The notes under the pieces: model-generated
Told to the model about the DNA's origin: nothing
Seen by the model: only the letters and a program-made list of their open reading frames with translations
The model's database searches: none
NCBI GenBank assembly: GCA_001931905.2
Contig: MSJI02000599.1
Coordinates: 1 to 59,035, forward strand
Length of the DNA: 59,035 bases
Reading direction: 5' to 3'
Source: Cladosporium sp. IMV 00045
Lineage: Eukaryota > Ascomycota > Dothideomycetes > Cladosporiales > Cladosporiaceae
In this document: one piece after another, positions 9,984 through 20,041 of the stretch
Position numbering within the stretch: the stretch's first letter is position 1
Layout: each line of letters starts with the position of its first letter
Translations under genes and position numbers: made by a program

Positions 9984-11643
9984 CTACCCAGAGGGTTCGT
10001 ACGATGGAGCCACGAGTCTCTTTTGTTTGAGAGGCATGTTGTGGGGAACTTCTCGACACGGTTGGCAAGATGTTCACCATGCGGCAGATCCTGTCTAGGT
10101 ACCTCAAGATGGGTCAAAGGCATCATGTTGCCGTCCTCTCACTTCTATCAAAAGTACGCCACCGCTCTCATTTCACAACTTTTAGCTAGCGAGATACGAA
10201 GCTATCAAGCAAACCACTTGCTCATAACCGAAAGCACTTTTTCGCCTCCGCTTTGCTCCAATGATGATCCAGGCAACGCAGTCACAAGCCCTCGCGACAA
10301 TATGCGTTTTGATTTGAACACGTGTGTCAGCATCCTCATCCCTGATTTTACCGTCGTGTGCCCAAATGCAAGTTTGAACTCGGGACACGCTAGGCAATCG
10401 TCACCTTGCGGTGCTGACTTGTGTGCCGACTTGGCCCGGCATACCGGGCCAGGTGAACCGTAGCTAGAGGATGCAACATGGATAGAGCAGTCCGTTACCA
10501 ATTCCCCCTTGGAGCCGGCGATTGCTATAATGCATGTGTCAGTGGGACGACAGCTTTCAGAGCCCTCTCCAAGCTGTGGACGAATTCGAAACTTGATAAA
10601 TTCTCTTCTGAACGTAGTCTGGCCACCGGGCGTGTCGGTACGCCATCGAGCCGGGCCGTCACTTAGTATCATTGGTCGCCCTGCCTATAATGTCTCCCAG
10701 TCATTCCAGGCTGCACTACCGTTGCCCCGGCGGTGTGACACCAACCGCGCCTATTGGTTTGCCTGCGTCACATACCGGGTCATCTGATGATTCATTACCG
10801 CCTTGTAGCGTGGGTGATCGGGTCTGCCGCTTTTTCAAACATGGTGGGATGTCGGTATCTTCGTCTGTGCACACGCCATGTGTTCCTTCGAGACCATGAA
10901 TTTTGTCACATCAGTAGGCGGCCAGTGAAATGTAAATGAAGTTGCATTCTCACCGGTCAGCTATGCAAGTTTATGCACGCCGTTGTGGGGGAGGCTCGGC
11001 GCGTCTCGCCCGAAACCCTTTTTCTACTCTCTAGCACAGAACCTGTGGATCTAACATCACTCTGTGGCCTCAGGCGTCCAAGAGCGTTTAAGTCTAAATC
11101 GACTTCAACTCATGTTCTTTGGATTCGCATGGTAAACATTCTGAATTCCGTGTATGATGCGCTAGTTAGCCTTGGTCAATGATCGAACGATTGAGCTCCA
11201 CGAGCTCAGCTGCATTTCATCATCACATGGACACTTGGGCAGGTTTGTTCTCGCGAGGCTGAAGATAAGAGCATCGATTGCTACAAGAATCGAGTAAGCG
11301 CGCGCTTGAACAAGCTTTGCCTTATGGCGCCTGTAGCTGAAACGTCACTGACGATACACAGAAAGTGCATGTCTACCTCATGAGAAAGCATGACCGCAGA
11401 TTGCAGCAGTGACGTGTGGTAGCTCGGGTATCGTGGATCAATTGACGTCGCACTGACAGAAGTCTATCGTGTTCGAGGCGGATGATCAGTTCGAAGCCAA
11501 GACTGCTTGAACAGCCTTTCAAGAGAGGCATGTGGTCTTCTGCATGAATGTACATTTGCCTTTTACTGAAAGCCATGTCGGCCGGCCAGTCGGCCAAATC
11601 CCCGGCACTAAGATAGATTAACCAGACATGAGTCTTGCATACC
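9984..11643. other. Gene-poor spacer of 1.7 kb
   Basis: No ORF resembles a protein family. Contains the perfect hairpin at 10432-10451 and a GGCC-rich near-palindrome at about 11578-11595. A last exon of the preceding coiled-coil gene could lie in its first 220 bp. Confidence 0.5.
10432..10451 (+). repeat. Perfect 8-bp inverted repeat with CATA loop
   Basis: TGGCCCGG and CCGGGCCA are separated by four bases. It could form a strong GC hairpin in RNA or be a palindromic protein site. No coding sequence overlaps it. Confidence 0.6.
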
Positions 11644-12726
11644 TCACACCTCCAGCTTCTCCTCCCACGCTCTCACCTCTGGCATTGTCATTTCACCGGT
11701 CCTCAGCTTTGACCAATCTCTCTCGTAGCCTTCCTCTACGTTCGGGTACGGGCCGACGGGCGTGATCATCTTAGGGTTGATGTCCAGGTGACTCTTGGTG
11801 TAGTTTTCTTTGATGTGACGAAAATGCGTCGTCACCTTGAATTCTGGATGGTTGTGGTACAAGTTCTTGAGCCAATTATTGAGGACAGGGTAATCGTGTC
11901 GTACCGTGCCAAGATTGCATTTGAAATGCTGGACATAGACGGTGTCAAAGCGGACAAGAGTGGCATATGCGCGGACATCGAGCTCTGTCATCTCCTTGCC
12001 AAGGATGTATGGGCCGCCGTTGGAAGCGGCGAGCTTCTCGAGCTTGTTCATGGCGGCGAACGGCGCGGGTAAGTTCCTCTCATAGGTCTCCTGGTCTGGC
12101 GCGAAGCCTGCCTTGTAGACTCCGGTGTTGAGATCAGACTGCATCCATTTTTCGAAGCGATCGATGGCTGAACGCTGTTGCTCAGGGTAGAGCGTGATAT
12201 TTGCAAGATCGGAAGGCAGGAGGTCGTTGAAACATGTCTGCAGATCCCGCAGAAGCTCGTGAGATTCGTTATTGACAATGGTATTCAGCTTTTTGTCCCA
12301 AAGCATTGGAACAGTGTATTTGCCCTTGTAGTCCGGATCGACTTTGAAATAAAGCTCGTGCAAGAAACGGGCGCCGAAAAAGGGCTCTGCCGTGGCGTCC
12401 TCATACGGCGGCTCGCCTTTGACATTGAATCGCCAGCCATCGGTGCCTTTGGGATATGGTCGGACAACACTGACGCCGATATCGGCGTACTTATTCAGTT
12501 GCTTCATGTGAAGTACTAGATTTGCTCGATGCGCGAACGGGCAGAAGAGACCAATGTATAAGTGGTAGCGACCCTTGTCTGGCGTGAAAGGTCCCTCCGG
12601 AGTGATCTTTCCGTGAAAGGAGTCCTCGGGGCCGCTGTGCCAGGAGGTAGGGAGTTTCGATGTGGCCATAGTGCGGATTTGTGGTGATCTGAGGCTTTGA
12701 TTGAGTTGGGATAGACGAGAAAGCAT
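11644..12726 (-). CDS. Ecm4-type (omega/xi class) glutathione transferase, S-glutathionyl-hydroquinone reductase family
   Basis: A 360-residue intronless protein. Xi-class enzymes reduce glutathionyl-hydroquinones with glutathione using a CPWAH cysteine; here the motif is FCPFAHR, with Cys at about 62. The thioredoxin-like N-terminal domain (about 50-190) has the family features VVRPYPKGTDGWRF, LHELYF, TVPMLWDKK and IVNNES. The all-helical C-terminal domain follows, with TELDVRAYATLVRFD and the long family-typical C-terminus. The first 20 residues are basic and hydroxylated, resembling a mitochondrial presequence; a second start at MATSKLP would give the cytosolic form of usual length. Likely roles are quinone and xenobiotic detoxification. 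Confidence 0.92.
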   Translation of the reverse strand: MLSRLSQLNQSLRSPQIRTMATSKLPTSWHSGPEDSFHGKITPEGPFTPDKGRYHLYIGLFCPFAHRANLVLHMKQLNKYADIGVSVVRPYPKGTDGWRFNVKGEPPYEDATAEPFFGARFLHELYFKVDPDYKGKYTVPMLWDKKLNTIVNNESHELLRDLQTCFNDLLPSDLANITLYPEQQRSAIDRFEKWMQSDLNTGVYKAGFAPDQETYERNLPAPFAAMNKLEKLAASNGGPYILGKEMTELDVRAYATLVRFDTVYVQHFKCNLGTVRHDYPVLNNWLKNLYHNHPEFKVTTHFRHIKENYTKSHLDINPKMITPVGPYPNVEEGYERDWSKLRTGEMTMPEVRAWEEKLEV

Positions 12727-13709
12727 CAGCTGAAGTCAGCTGTGGTACGAAACCGATGAGGAGCAACTAAAGAAACTGCGAGCCGGTTGATCAGATATAG
12801 TTCGCTTGAAGTGCAACGCAAAGTAACATTCGCGATGAGGTGTGAACAAGCTTCGGATATATGCGTCGACCGTATCGAATGCCCTTTTTTTTTCGTTTTT
12901 TCGAAAGCAGCATGAGTCCTCTCTTATAGACGGTTGATCGTTAATCATGAATAGATTTGTGATCATGATGCAGTTGTGATGATCAAGTCCTCGGAAGCAA
13001 AGATCCGCAATGCAACTTCCATTCGATTGCATCGCTCATGTTTTGATACATCGAAGGGAGAATTCCATGATGAAGTATAGATAAGATAATTTCGGTTGGA
13101 AGACACCAGATGATTTCGCATTCAGGAATAGTCGAATGTACGCGGTATCAAACAGGCAAACTTACCCGATGACTTGAAGCTGAATAGCAACAGGAGTCGA
13201 ACACAATGAGGCTCAGTGATTTAAGATATCTCCTTTGCAAGATGGGTGCCTGGCGATCAGATGGTACCTGGCAGTATTAGACCGAATATAGCGGTGGATG
13301 CCTAGAAGTGGAGCGTTGGGAGTGATTCACAAGCCTGAGTTGAAGGCTGATGGATGTGTGACCCAACCAATGAGGAAATGGCAATTCGGAAAACAGACGA
13401 TTGTTGGCCCTTTCAAGTAAATAGAGGTCACGATATCAAGTCAGGTGAGGTGTTGTGGTGTGAGAGTCTCGACGGTCAGCACTGATCGTAACGTGATTGA
13501 GAGCCTCGGCAGTGACGTTCTCTGTGGAGAAAACCTGCCGCGTGCGGCGGGCATGTGCTGCCTGCAGAAACGGGCGCTGTATGCATGAGTGCGTTGGACT
13601 CACCGCTAACTTATATGCAACATGCACCGCCCATTCTTCGCGATGCATCGCTGTCCGTCTTCCCTCTCCACCCTCACGCGAGATCTAACGCCGCCACATC
13701 CACTGCACC
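12727..13709. other. Divergent intergenic region
   Basis: Upstream of both the glutathione transferase gene (minus) and the repeat protein (plus). The short ORFs present resemble nothing known. No RNA gene seen. Confidence 0.5.
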
Positions 13710-14609
13710 ATGTCGCGCGCAGTGTCACGCCGCCCTGACAGGGATACACGATCTTCCTACGACGATCGGTACGATGACCGGTACACCGAACGCTATGATG
13801 ACCGATACGAAGACGAACGCTATGATGATAGATACAACGACCGACGGAGCGACCGATATGATGACCGATATGACGACCGTTATACCGATCGCTATGATGA
13901 CAGGCACACCGAGCGATACGACGACGGATATTCTGAGCCGGCGAGCCGCAAGAAGCGAAATCGCAATGCCTCTCCGTCTGCTTACTCCGACGATTCATAC
14001 TATACGCGCAGGCGCTCATATCCTCCATCATCCCGTGGAACCCGCACGCGCAAGCCAACTAGGGATGACAAGGAAGCCAAAGAAAAAGACTCGAAATTTG
14101 ACATGGGGAAAGCAAGCTTCCTCGTTGGAATGATCACGGTAGTTGCCGGTGCATTTCAGCTTTGGACGACCAAGAAGACTGCAGACAAGGAGAAGCAGGA
14201 ACGGCGATTACGACAGCGAGAGTTCGAGCGAAGGAAGCGAGATCGCCGCAGAGAAGAGCAAAGGGAGCTCGAGAGGAGAGCGAGGCAACGAGAATGGGAT
14301 GATCAGCGCGACGCTGAGACTGTGAGCGACTTGCGCACACTGACATATCTCCCGGAGAGGCATAGAGAGCCGTCTGAAGCTCCATCTCGAGCGCCACGGC
14401 TGGAGGCACCACCGACCGAGGATGATGTTGCGTCCAAGGCAAGGTCGAGAGCGCCGAAAGGCAGAGCTCCGTCTCAAGCGCCGTCCAAAGCACCATCCCG
14501 GCAAACCTCTCGAGCACCATCACGAGCGCCATCACGAGCACCGAGTGATTTGATCAGGCGGAGGAGTGATGACAGTTTCGAGACTCGAAGAGAACCCAGG
14601 AGGTCTTGA
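13710..14609 (+). CDS. Asp/Arg/Tyr-repeat single-pass membrane protein
   Basis: A 299-residue protein with ATG in good context (CACCATGT). Residues about 17-75 are a degenerate repeat of the type DDRYDDRYTERY, coded by GAY-GAY-CGN-TAY units. A Ser/Arg-rich segment follows, then one hydrophobic segment at about 135-152 (ASFLVGMITVVAGAFQLW). After it comes a long Arg/Glu helix rich in RRxRxRE and a C-terminal repeat of the kind APSRAPS. No family or function recognised. Fungal proteins of this build usually lack orthologous annotation. Repeat length probably varies between strains (inference). Confidence 0.7.
   Translation: MSRAVSRRPDRDTRSSYDDRYDDRYTERYDDRYEDERYDDRYNDRRSDRYDDRYDDRYTDRYDDRHTERYDDGYSEPASRKKRNRNASPSAYSDDSYYTRRRSYPPSSRGTRTRKPTRDDKEAKEKDSKFDMGKASFLVGMITVVAGAFQLWTTKKTADKEKQERRLRQREFERRKRDRRREEQRELERRARQREWDDQRDAETVSDLRTLTYLPERHREPSEAPSRAPRLEAPPTEDDVASKARSRAPKGRAPSQAPSKAPSRQTSRAPSRAPSRAPSDLIRRRSDDSFETRREPRRS
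13763..13926 (+). repeat. Degenerate coding tandem repeat (DDRY type)
   Basis: About a dozen imperfect 12-bp units of GAYGAYCGNTAY form, encoding alternating Asp-Asp-Arg-Tyr. Several units read ACCGAACGC or ACCGATCGC instead. Confidence 0.75.
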
Positions 14610-14884
14610 GAGCTGCAGTTTGACACCAATTTTGCCTTTGACGACCACACTCTCTTGGATCTCTTCAAGTGCGGAAGCAGCCACGGGAGTGGTGCTTCAT
14701 TCAACTCACTCTAATGCAACTGATCCACTTCACGTATGAAAGCGCATCTTACGAATTCTTGGCAATTTGGTCGCATTGCAAATGTGTTCATCCTTGTACA
14801 GCATCTGTTCTTTCCATCGGCCACTTCGACCAGAGCCATGCATCTGGATTCTCGCCAAGGCACGAGAATCATCACCGGCCACCC

Positions 14885-15990
14885 TCACAAGCACTGCGAA
14901 TAGTAGTCGTTGGAAAATTTGCAAGTCGACCCTGAAGCACAGTTGGTACATCCTTTCCAAGTAACGCCGCCGCATCTGTCGAACAGTTAGTTGGTCCCTT
15001 TTGACAGGATATAATGTTTGCACTTACTGCTCATACTTCTGCGCAACGCAACCGCTAGGCGTTGGCGTTGCAGAAGTAGTCGAAGTAGTCGAAGTTGTTG
15101 TGGTGCTCACAGGTGTGGTCGAAGTCCACACAGTGGTGAAAGTCGTCGATGCTGTGGACCTTGAAGTTGAAGTCGTCCTTAAGGTTGAGGATCCCGGAGA
15201 ACCCGAGCCGGAACCAGAGCATCCCACCCGACTGGACGCAATGACAATGTCATCATACCAGAACGTGTTTGCAGCAGAGCCATATGATTCCCATCCGAAG
15301 TAAACTCCAGAGATCTTCGGGACGTATTTACTCCTGGTCCATCCGTTGGCATGGGGGTTGGTTACTCCTGGACCAACGGCGAGACCCGCAATGGCAGCGC
15401 CGTTCAACCAGGTCTCGATGGTACCGTCCGTGCCGATGTGGTACTCTACACACTGCCACGAGCCTGCCGGAAGGTTGACGGAGGCAGCAATGCCTTGAGG
15501 AGAGAGATCAGGAAGAGTAGCGTCATTGTCCTCACGATTCCACATCAGGATCTCCGACATTCCGCCAAGGCGGAGGTGCTTATTTGTTCCTTGAGCCGAG
15601 TCTGGCATGACGATGAAGGTGACGTGATCCGAGTTCAAGGCTTTGGACGACTGGCTGGTCGGGAACTCTTGTCAGTCAGGCTGCTTTGCAGAAACTACTT
15701 CAACTATGCGCTGCCACTCACATCCATGTCCTAACGTAGACATCGCCGCTGGGAACTTGTTTCGATCCGAAAAACGCATGTCCGCAATACCCTCCGGCGC
15801 TAGCGACTTTCATAGAGTTGCTGCCGCTGTGTGCTTTGGTGGTGTCAAGCGATACTGTCCCACCCTGATTGCAGTCGGGAGCGTAGGTTGCCCAGGTCGT
15901 CTGATCCCAACCGCTTTCGAAGTTATTCGAGATCTGGGCGAATGAGGAAGGGACAAGCGCTAGGACGGCGAAGGCAAGTTGGCGAAGCAT
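14885..15990 (-). CDS. Cip1-like secreted protein with C-terminal CBM1
   Basis: Three exons (15722-15990, 15028-15654, 14885-14975) give 328 residues. Residues 1-19 are a signal peptide ([18 protein letters not shown]). The main domain (about 20-240) closely follows the Trichoderma reesei Cip1 type: [31 protein letters not shown] and [10 protein letters not shown]. Cip1 is cellulose-induced and resembles glucuronan lyases in fold. A Ser/Thr linker of about 50 residues leads to a CBM1 whose exon was recovered by splicing: [13 protein letters not shown], then YYSQCL at the end. CBM1 tethers the protein to cellulose. The start is the ATG at 15990; only a TTG lies further upstream. A plant cell wall role is likely. 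Confidence 0.93.
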
Positions 15991-17207
15991 GATGGTCAAG
16001 AAGATTATGAAATGTTGATGATAATGTTTCTGTACTTCAAACCCAGCACGTTAGTTATATTATATGCTCATACCCATCACTTGTCTGCTATTCGAGAGGC
16101 AACATTCACAACGGCACCCATTTAACCTGCGGAAATACGGGAGCATCTTTCTGGCAAAATTGATCTTGTTATTGCAATTGTATTGCGGCCGTGCTGTGTT
16201 CGTTCGGTCGACGCGGAGGCAACACGCCGTATCCCGTATCCGGACCATATATTGCTCTCTCCGTTTCGTATTGATATTTGAGAACCGCCACAAGCATGCC
16301 CAAGCTTTGAGCTTTTACCGCCGGATGAGAGCTTGTCGGACTGGGCCGTCCGGAGCCTTGTGGTTATGAAAATATCGATCGATGCCGGCTAATGGCACCA
16401 GATCAGAGTGCATGAAAGACGACTATCACATAGGAGCAAGATACACGACAAAACAAGGGTATGCATTTGTGATGTGGCCATAGAGACGCCATTCTGCTCT
16501 ATTCTGGCTCTCCGATGACCGCGCAATATGCATGCCATCCTACGCAATATGCCAATGGACTCAGCGTACTTTCGCACAATCGCTGAAAAACTCACATTGT
16601 TCGCAGTACAGTGGCTCAGGCTCACGTGTATTACAGTGCGTACATGACGCTTCCATAATTCATGAAAGACTATGGAATGTAACGTTCGACAGTTTGTTTT
16701 GCCGGCGATTCAATGCAATCAAGAGGTCTTCATCAAAGGGTCAGACTCACTGAATCACCTCCTTTGGGCTTCCGGAACTCCACGAGTGTCTCCCGCCATG
16801 CAAAGACAAGAAGAAGAAGAGGAAAAAAAAAAGGAAAGAAAGAAAACCAGAGATTCCCCAAAGAAACCGGAGCAACATCTAGAGGTAGCGCAGAAGAAGT
16901 ACGAGAATCTACAACCAACACATTTTGTCCCGGGTTCCCAGTATTCGTCACGCAATTGCTCGCGTTTGGCCTCTTGTTGCAAAGGCTAAGTTCGGCGAGC
17001 AGAGCGATCTGCGCTCCGACATGACTTCCTTGACTTTTAGGTTTTACTTCGCAAGAAAAGTAATAGATATTTGGAGTCGACATTCAAGACCCGGTGTTGG
17101 ACCGCGGAACTTCAGTGGAAGTACTTTTCGTGCGTTGGACCTTCCCAAAATGGTCTGTCCAAGTCTCTGATGCGGGTAGACGTCTGTAGTTGAAGTGCTT
17201 GTTTGAT
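15991..17207. other. Intergenic region with a purine tract
   Basis: No supported gene. At 16803-16850 the plus strand is nearly all A and G, with an A10 run. Downstream sequence has the mixed composition of ordinary spacer. Confidence 0.5.
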
Positions 17208-18098
17208 TCAATAGAAGTCGCCCCGCGCAGGCAAAGGGTAGTCGTTGATTGAATGACTCGAGGAGTCAGTTACAGGTTCATTAAAGAGCGTCTCGAGTTC
17301 GTTTGCGCAAGCCTCCGAATACTGTGTAGCTGTCAACTGTACGTGAGGCTGAGTGGATCGCCGTGCCTCGTCCGCGGTAGGTTGTACAATCCTCGTTCTC
17401 ATCCGAGCGGGCGGATCGACTTGAGCTTCCTCTGTCAAGGTAACCACAGCAAGGTCAGATGCTTTAACAGCCTTCCAATTGCGAGCAAGCTCGCGTATCA
17501 AATACAACGGTGCCTTCCCGATTTCCTGATCCTCATCGGAATGACATCGATAGGAAACCATGAAGAGACACTCCCCGGTGATGCACGACCAACACCTTGC
17601 TTGTTCACGTTCACCGGTCGGAAAGTATGCCCGTCGATACAAGAATGAGGAAGGCTCTTGCCGGCACGCATGGCAAAAGTCGCCTATCTTCACATACCCT
17701 AGACTTTCCAGTCGGCTCAACTGGAATAGCTGCCCTCCTGTAAGTGTAGTCCAGTACCGCCGCCAACCAGGTTGTGCTTCCAGTGATTGCCCGCGTGAAG
17801 TACCGATCGGGCTTGGTACGTTTGTGCTCGTTGCATACGCTTGCAACTGAGCGACTTGATTCAGACCGACATCGTCATCGGTGTGATTGTCAGGCGCAAT
17901 AAAAGGCGGCGTCTGGCTGAGAAAGCTCGTGGGACCACCTATCTGGGGTCCTTTGTGCAGTGGCGGCCCTTCAGCAGGCGAGTCATTGCGGTTATCTGCA
18001 GTCTGCTTCTGCTTCGTAACCTCTCCAAGATGTTGCACTGGTGGTCTCCTGGCTCTCCGCCCGCCATCGCGACCGGTAGCGCTCGCGACGTCAGGCAT
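17208..18098 (-). CDS. Orphan protein with paired Cys-x2-Cys motifs
   Basis: A 296-residue ORF from ATG at 18098. The first 110 residues are basic then Pro/Asn-rich and look disordered. Residues about 110-215 seem folded: GWRRYWTTLTGGQLFQL, then CHAC about 30 residues before CWSCITGEC, a spacing that would suit a structural zinc site. The C-terminal 80 residues are polar. I recognise no family. It is divergent from the DUF6594 gene and lies 2 kb from the NACHT gene, so it may be part of an accessory cluster. Codon use is not obviously different from neighbours. Medium confidence that it is a real gene. Confidence 0.55.
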   Translation of the reverse strand: MPDVASATGRDGGRRARRPPVQHLGEVTKQKQTADNRNDSPAEGPPLHKGPQIGGPTSFLSQTPPFIAPDNHTDDDVGLNQVAQLQAYATSTNVPSPIGTSRGQSLEAQPGWRRYWTTLTGGQLFQLSRLESLGYVKIGDFCHACRQEPSSFLYRRAYFPTGEREQARCWSCITGECLFMVSYRCHSDEDQEIGKAPLYLIRELARNWKAVKASDLAVVTLTEEAQVDPPARMRTRIVQPTADEARRSTQPHVQLTATQYSEACANELETLFNEPVTDSSSHSINDYPLPARGDFY

Positions 18099-18680
18099 CG
18101 GGTTGACATGTCACTGAGAGTAGTGGGTTGTTGCAGATGATGGAGCTTGCTTCAACCCAAAACGGCCATGAGAAATCGTAAAATAAAAGCCCCGATCAAA
18201 CTTGAAGCATGTTGGCAAGCCCTTTAAGGAAAATCTCTTACCATGAGTTGAGGGGCTGAGCTCCAAGCTACTGGACCGAGCATGCATGAGGGCGAAGCAG
18301 GTTGCATCCAGAAATCTCACTTGCATACCTGGGCGGCCCATGGACGAGCTATGGAATCAAGTCAGAGTTGCTAAAGAGTCCGTTGGAAGCACAGAAGAAA
18401 AGCTTGTGACTACACGGTAGACGACTAGAAGATCGAGCTGCCAAAGGCACTGGATTACTGAAATACTCGAGCTAGGCGAGCTGAGTCGTAGCAGCTTGTA
18501 TCGAAACGTACAGGCCCCGTAGACGTTGGTGCCATTCTGATGCCTGGTAAAGGAGGCTTAGCATCTCGCCAGCCTTGTGGACATGCATATATTGGTTGCG
18601 ATGGAGAATTCTGGTCAGTAGAGAGACGACAGATTTCAAGATTCATTCGGTCTTGATATCTCCCACCGCTGTGTGCAACG
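18099..18680. other. Intergenic, divergent
   Basis: Lies between the Cys-motif orphan and the DUF6594 gene. A minus-strand ORF at 18455-18898 overlaps the DUF6594 start and is taken as a shadow. Confidence 0.4.
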
Positions 18681-19585
18681 ATGACTGATTGCGTACTACC
18701 GTTGACCAGAATGCAGGATATCACCCCTGAAGACGGAAGAAGCAACCTTGGAAGTATATTGGTTACCGAGGCTTCTGCAAGTTCGTGGCATCCGATAACG
18801 ACTTCTTTGTTTTTCGAAGATTCAGCACCCTGAGCTCTAGAGTATTGCCGGCGCTGCAAGATGAACTGTCTGAGCTCGAAACCCAACTCGAAGCTCACGA
18901 AAACGAACGAGGATCGAAATCAGCAGCCAACGCGCACAACGGAACATTCAGAGGAGAATTCTCCAATATCCGACTCAACATAATTCGCGAGATTGATAAG
19001 AAACTGCGAGCATATAATGAGCTTGTCATTAAACATTCGGAGCTTCGGGGACGGTCACGAGTGCCGAGCAAAGACACGAACAGCCTCTCTAACTGGTTCT
19101 CAAACCATGCAAATGCCATTTCTGAAGAAGATACCAAGTACATTCAGCACACCAAGGATCTTTTTGCAATGGTGCCCAAAAACAAAACCCCGCTGCGTCA
19201 GCTTTTGGAGAAATCTTCACACTTCCGCCTCTTTCGATGGTGGATCAAGCCATCGCCTCTCGAGGATGAGAATGTATACTACACCTTAAATCGGCGGATA
19301 GACATGTTCGTCAACGTGATCATCGCCTTGATAGGGCTAATCATGTTGATTGTGCCCCTCTGGGTATTGGCATTCGTGACTTGGGTTGTACACCGGCTGG
19401 CGATCATCACGACCTTCGTCGTGATATTCTTGTGCTTTGTCTCTTTCACCACGGTAGCCAGGCCATTTGAGACGCTTGGAGCTGCTGCTGCATAAGCCAT
19501 CTTTTCCTGGAGCTGTGCGCTGGCTAACACGAAGTCGAATAGGTATTCTGCAGTGTTGGTCGTGTTTCTCCAAATTGCTCCATAG
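18681..19585 (+). CDS. DUF6594 multi-spanning membrane protein
   Basis: The clear core is 18740-19489. It begins GYRGFCKFVASDNDFFVFRR and LQDELSELETQLE, the usual DUF6594 N-terminus, then helices, DENVYYTLNRRID, and two hydrophobic segments (VIIALIGLIMLIVPLWVLAF; LAIITTFVVIFLCFVS). The normal last segment, AAA..YxAVLVVF, is split by a stop. Removing 19490-19534 (GC donor, GCTAAC branch, AAG acceptor) restores it as YSAVLVVFLQIAP and ends at 19585. The first exon is my guess: ATG at 18681, donor GTACTA, acceptor GGAAG before 18740. DUF6594 proteins are abundant in fungi without known function. It converges on the NACHT gene. Confidence 0.7.
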
Positions 19586-20041
19586 CCAGAAGGGGATACA
19601 CATTGCATGCGCAGGCTATTTGAGGAATCCTGGATGATAAGGATATGCTATTCACCAGTTGTCGCCCAATGCGTACAATCATAGGCCAGGAAGACTAGGC
19701 ATCCCGTCCGAAACTGTGCACTCTCAATGTGTTGTACAAAATCCGTCTTCTAGAAGACGACTGACGAAGGAGGTATCTCATTCAATTCAGGTATAGCAAT
19801 TTTGGGAACACACCCCTACAGATCAGTGTTAGACTGGAGGGCGAGTCGAAAGCTTCCTGCAGAAAGAATGATGTGCATTACTTCACGTCCGGGCCAAGGG
19901 CACCAGCAAAATTAATCTCTGCACCAAGCGGCTGGGGACTTGAGTGAACCGTTGTCATTATGCTGGAAGTCGCTTTTATTGCACCATTTCCCTAAGACGT
20001 CAGAAAATATGCCCCACGAGTAGTCTCTTGAGGAAGCTGTC
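19586..20041. other. Convergent spacer carrying a 5S fragment
   Basis: Spacer between the DUF6594 gene and the NACHT gene. The 5S-like fragment is listed separately. Nothing else was recognised. Confidence 0.5.
19671..19710 (+). pseudogene. Truncated 5S rRNA pseudogene (5' part only)
   Basis: About 40 bases match the first 41 bases of the intact 5S gene at 29395: the block GGCATCCCGTCCG is identical, and the preceding bases align with scattered substitutions and one length change. Similarity ends abruptly after CCGTCCG. The internal control region in the 3' half is missing, so it should be inert. Truncated 5S copies that keep the 5' part are known in filamentous fungi. Confidence 0.7.

Noticed and set aside
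10205..10672. 155-codon minus-strand ORF
   Set aside because: Unlike any known family, and it spans the GC hairpin.
18455..18898. 147-codon minus-strand ORF overlapping the DUF6594 start
   Set aside because: No family features, and the opposite strand there encodes the recognised DUF6594 N-terminus.
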